NCBI GenBank assembly: GCA_965205545.1
Contig: OZ242170.1
Coordinates: 310,001 to 374,000 of the forward strand
Source of the DNA: Bin55 sp965205545
GTDB taxonomy: Bacteria; Pseudomonadota; Gammaproteobacteria; Pseudomonadales; Azotimanducaceae
Reading direction: 5' to 3'
DNA: 64,000 nt
Position numbers and translations under genes: made by a program. The notes below the pieces were generated by a model. The model saw only the letters and a program-made list of their open reading frames with translations, was not told the origin of the DNA and made no database searches. Below, one piece after another: positions 63,246-64,000 of this stretch (position 1 is the first letter of the stretch; each line of letters starts with the position of its first letter).

Positions 63246-63304
63246 AGAGGTCGAATTCGTCAGTCTAGCGGCGACACAGTGTGATTATTGATGCCGAATA
63301 TTGC

Positions 63305-64000
63305 CTATGAGGTCGGGTCCACATGGACCACATCTAGGATTGCCTTATTTAGAGATCCGGATTTGAATCCAGATAGATCCAGCGCAACGAATCGATAACC
63401 GCAAGCTTGCACACGTTCGGATATCTCCTCACTCTGTTCGAGTGCGTTCGCCATTTCCTCAGAGGGAATTTCAATTCGAGCTACATCGTCATGGTGACGA
63501 ACTCTAAATTGGGTAAATCCAAGTGCTGCCAACTGGTTTTCAGCTCTCTCAATTTGATCGAGTATTGATTCGTCAATGCTTGTACCGTAGGGCACCCGAC
63601 TGGATAGACACGCAGCTTGCGGCTTTGCAGCATTTTCCAGTTTCAGATGGGAAGCCAATTCGCGTATGTCTGTCTTGCTAAAACCAGCATCGACCAGAGG
63701 CGATTGCACGTTGTAGTTGCTTGCCGCTACAAGACCAGGGCGGTGATCGCCCAAGTCGTCTATGTTTGTCCCATTGACTATGTGCTCAATGCCTTCTTCT
63801 TCGGCGATACCAGTCAATAGATCGTAAAGGGAAGTCTTGCAATAGAAGCAACGGTTTACGGGATTGCGACGGTATCCTTCCTTGGAGAGTTCGTCAGTCA
63901 ACACTACACGGTGGTTCAATCCCCACTTTTCAGCTAGCTCGTAGGTAAGGCTAAGGTCGCTACGCTTTAGACTCTTGGACCCCGACGTTACTACGAGCGC
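63305..64000 (-). CDS. larE: LarE-type ATP-dependent sulfur-transfer protein, 5' partial
   Basis: Part of the nickel-pincer cofactor pathway. LarE adenylates and then sulfurates the pyridinium dicarboxylate precursor. The frame is open to the window end, so the N-terminus with the PP-loop motif is missing. Visible landmarks are RNPVNRCFYCKTSL, GTNIDDLGDHRPGLVA, VQSPLVDAGFSKTDIREL, AACLSSRVPYG and FTQFRVRHHDDVARIEI. The cysteines in RCFYCK and in AACLSSR match the three-Cys form of LarE that binds a 4Fe-4S cluster, rather than the single sacrificial Cys form. No larB or larC is in the window. Confidence 0.92.
   Translation of the reverse strand, partial: ALVVTSGSKSLKRSDLSLTYELAEKWGLNHRVVLTDELSKEGYRRNPVNRCFYCKTSLYDLLTGIAEEEGIEHIVNGTNIDDLGDHRPGLVAASNYNVQSPLVDAGFSKTDIRELASHLKLENAAKPQAACLSSRVPYGTSIDESILDQIERAENQLAALGFTQFRVRHHDDVARIEIPSEEMANALEQSEEISERVQACGYRFVALDLSGFKSGSLNKAILDVVHVDPTS

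Noticed and set aside
1..64000. CRISPR array, prophage, insertion sequence or integron
   Set aside because: No regularly spaced repeats, transposase, integrase with catalytic residues, or phage structural genes were found on either strand.

Overview
The window is about 50% GC, is gene-dense on both strands, and reads as a chromosomal segment of a heterotrophic, probably marine or host-associated Gammaproteobacterium. The placement rests on a gammaproteobacterial-style TonB-dependent receptor (plug motif EEVVVTGSRI), a DegQ-type protease, an ISC-type ferredoxin, modABC, and a mix of acyl-CoA, CoA-transferase and phytanoyl-CoA dioxygenase genes that is common in uncultured marine and sponge-associated lineages. 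It is an inference; there is no rRNA gene or ribosomal protein here to settle it. I see no prophage, transposase or CRISPR array.

Layout. 1-9.9 kb: a partial HExxH protein, a phytanoyl-CoA dioxygenase (PhyH), two tandem membrane paralogues, a PQQ-type sugar dehydrogenase, a NYN-domain protein, an aldo/keto reductase and two overlapping CaiB/BaiF CoA-transferases, the first broken by a one-base frameshift. 10-17.9 kb: membrane dipeptidase, TlpA-like lipoprotein, DegQ-like protease, and a peroxiredoxin-PhyH-FAD monooxygenase operon. 18.1-21.4 kb: an SDR gene followed by modABC. 21.8-24.6 kb: rubredoxin (54 aa), an ankyrin-repeat protein and an enoyl-CoA hydratase. 24.7-33.7 kb: M48-PDZ lipoprotein, cytoplasmic-type sulfatase, PhyH, Gfo/Idh oxidoreductase, HpcH/HpaI aldolase and a 1026-aa TonB receptor, which together look like an uptake and breakdown locus. 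33.9-43.9 kb: lipoprotein, tRNA-Asn, ferredoxin with an internal tandem duplication, ThuA protein, beta-propeller lipoprotein and a 1994-aa subtilase. 44-58.4 kb: a sterol C-24 methyltransferase homologue, DUF1428, esterase, a pair of acyl-CoA dehydrogenases, two PhyH proteins, a TerB protein, a CmcJ/NvfI-type oxygenase, alpha/beta hydrolases, an LLM flavin oxidoreductase and a DinB-like protein. 58.4-64 kb: Tat-exported aldo/keto reductase, a 965-bp gene-poor stretch, a small protein with a strong promoter, a 5'-damaged SRPBCC-VOC gene, higBA, a frameshifted exonuclease III gene and a partial larE.

The most notable item is the sterol methyltransferase (44039-45079), which carries all the signature regions of eukaryotic ERG6/SMT proteins. 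It lies in a neighbourhood rich in lipid-active enzymes: an acyl-CoA dehydrogenase pair, esterase, five PhyH proteins across the window, and CoA-transferases. The second recurring theme is single-base disruption at short homopolymers in three genes (CoA-transferase, SRPBCC-VOC, exonuclease III), which is either early gene decay or residual sequencing error.
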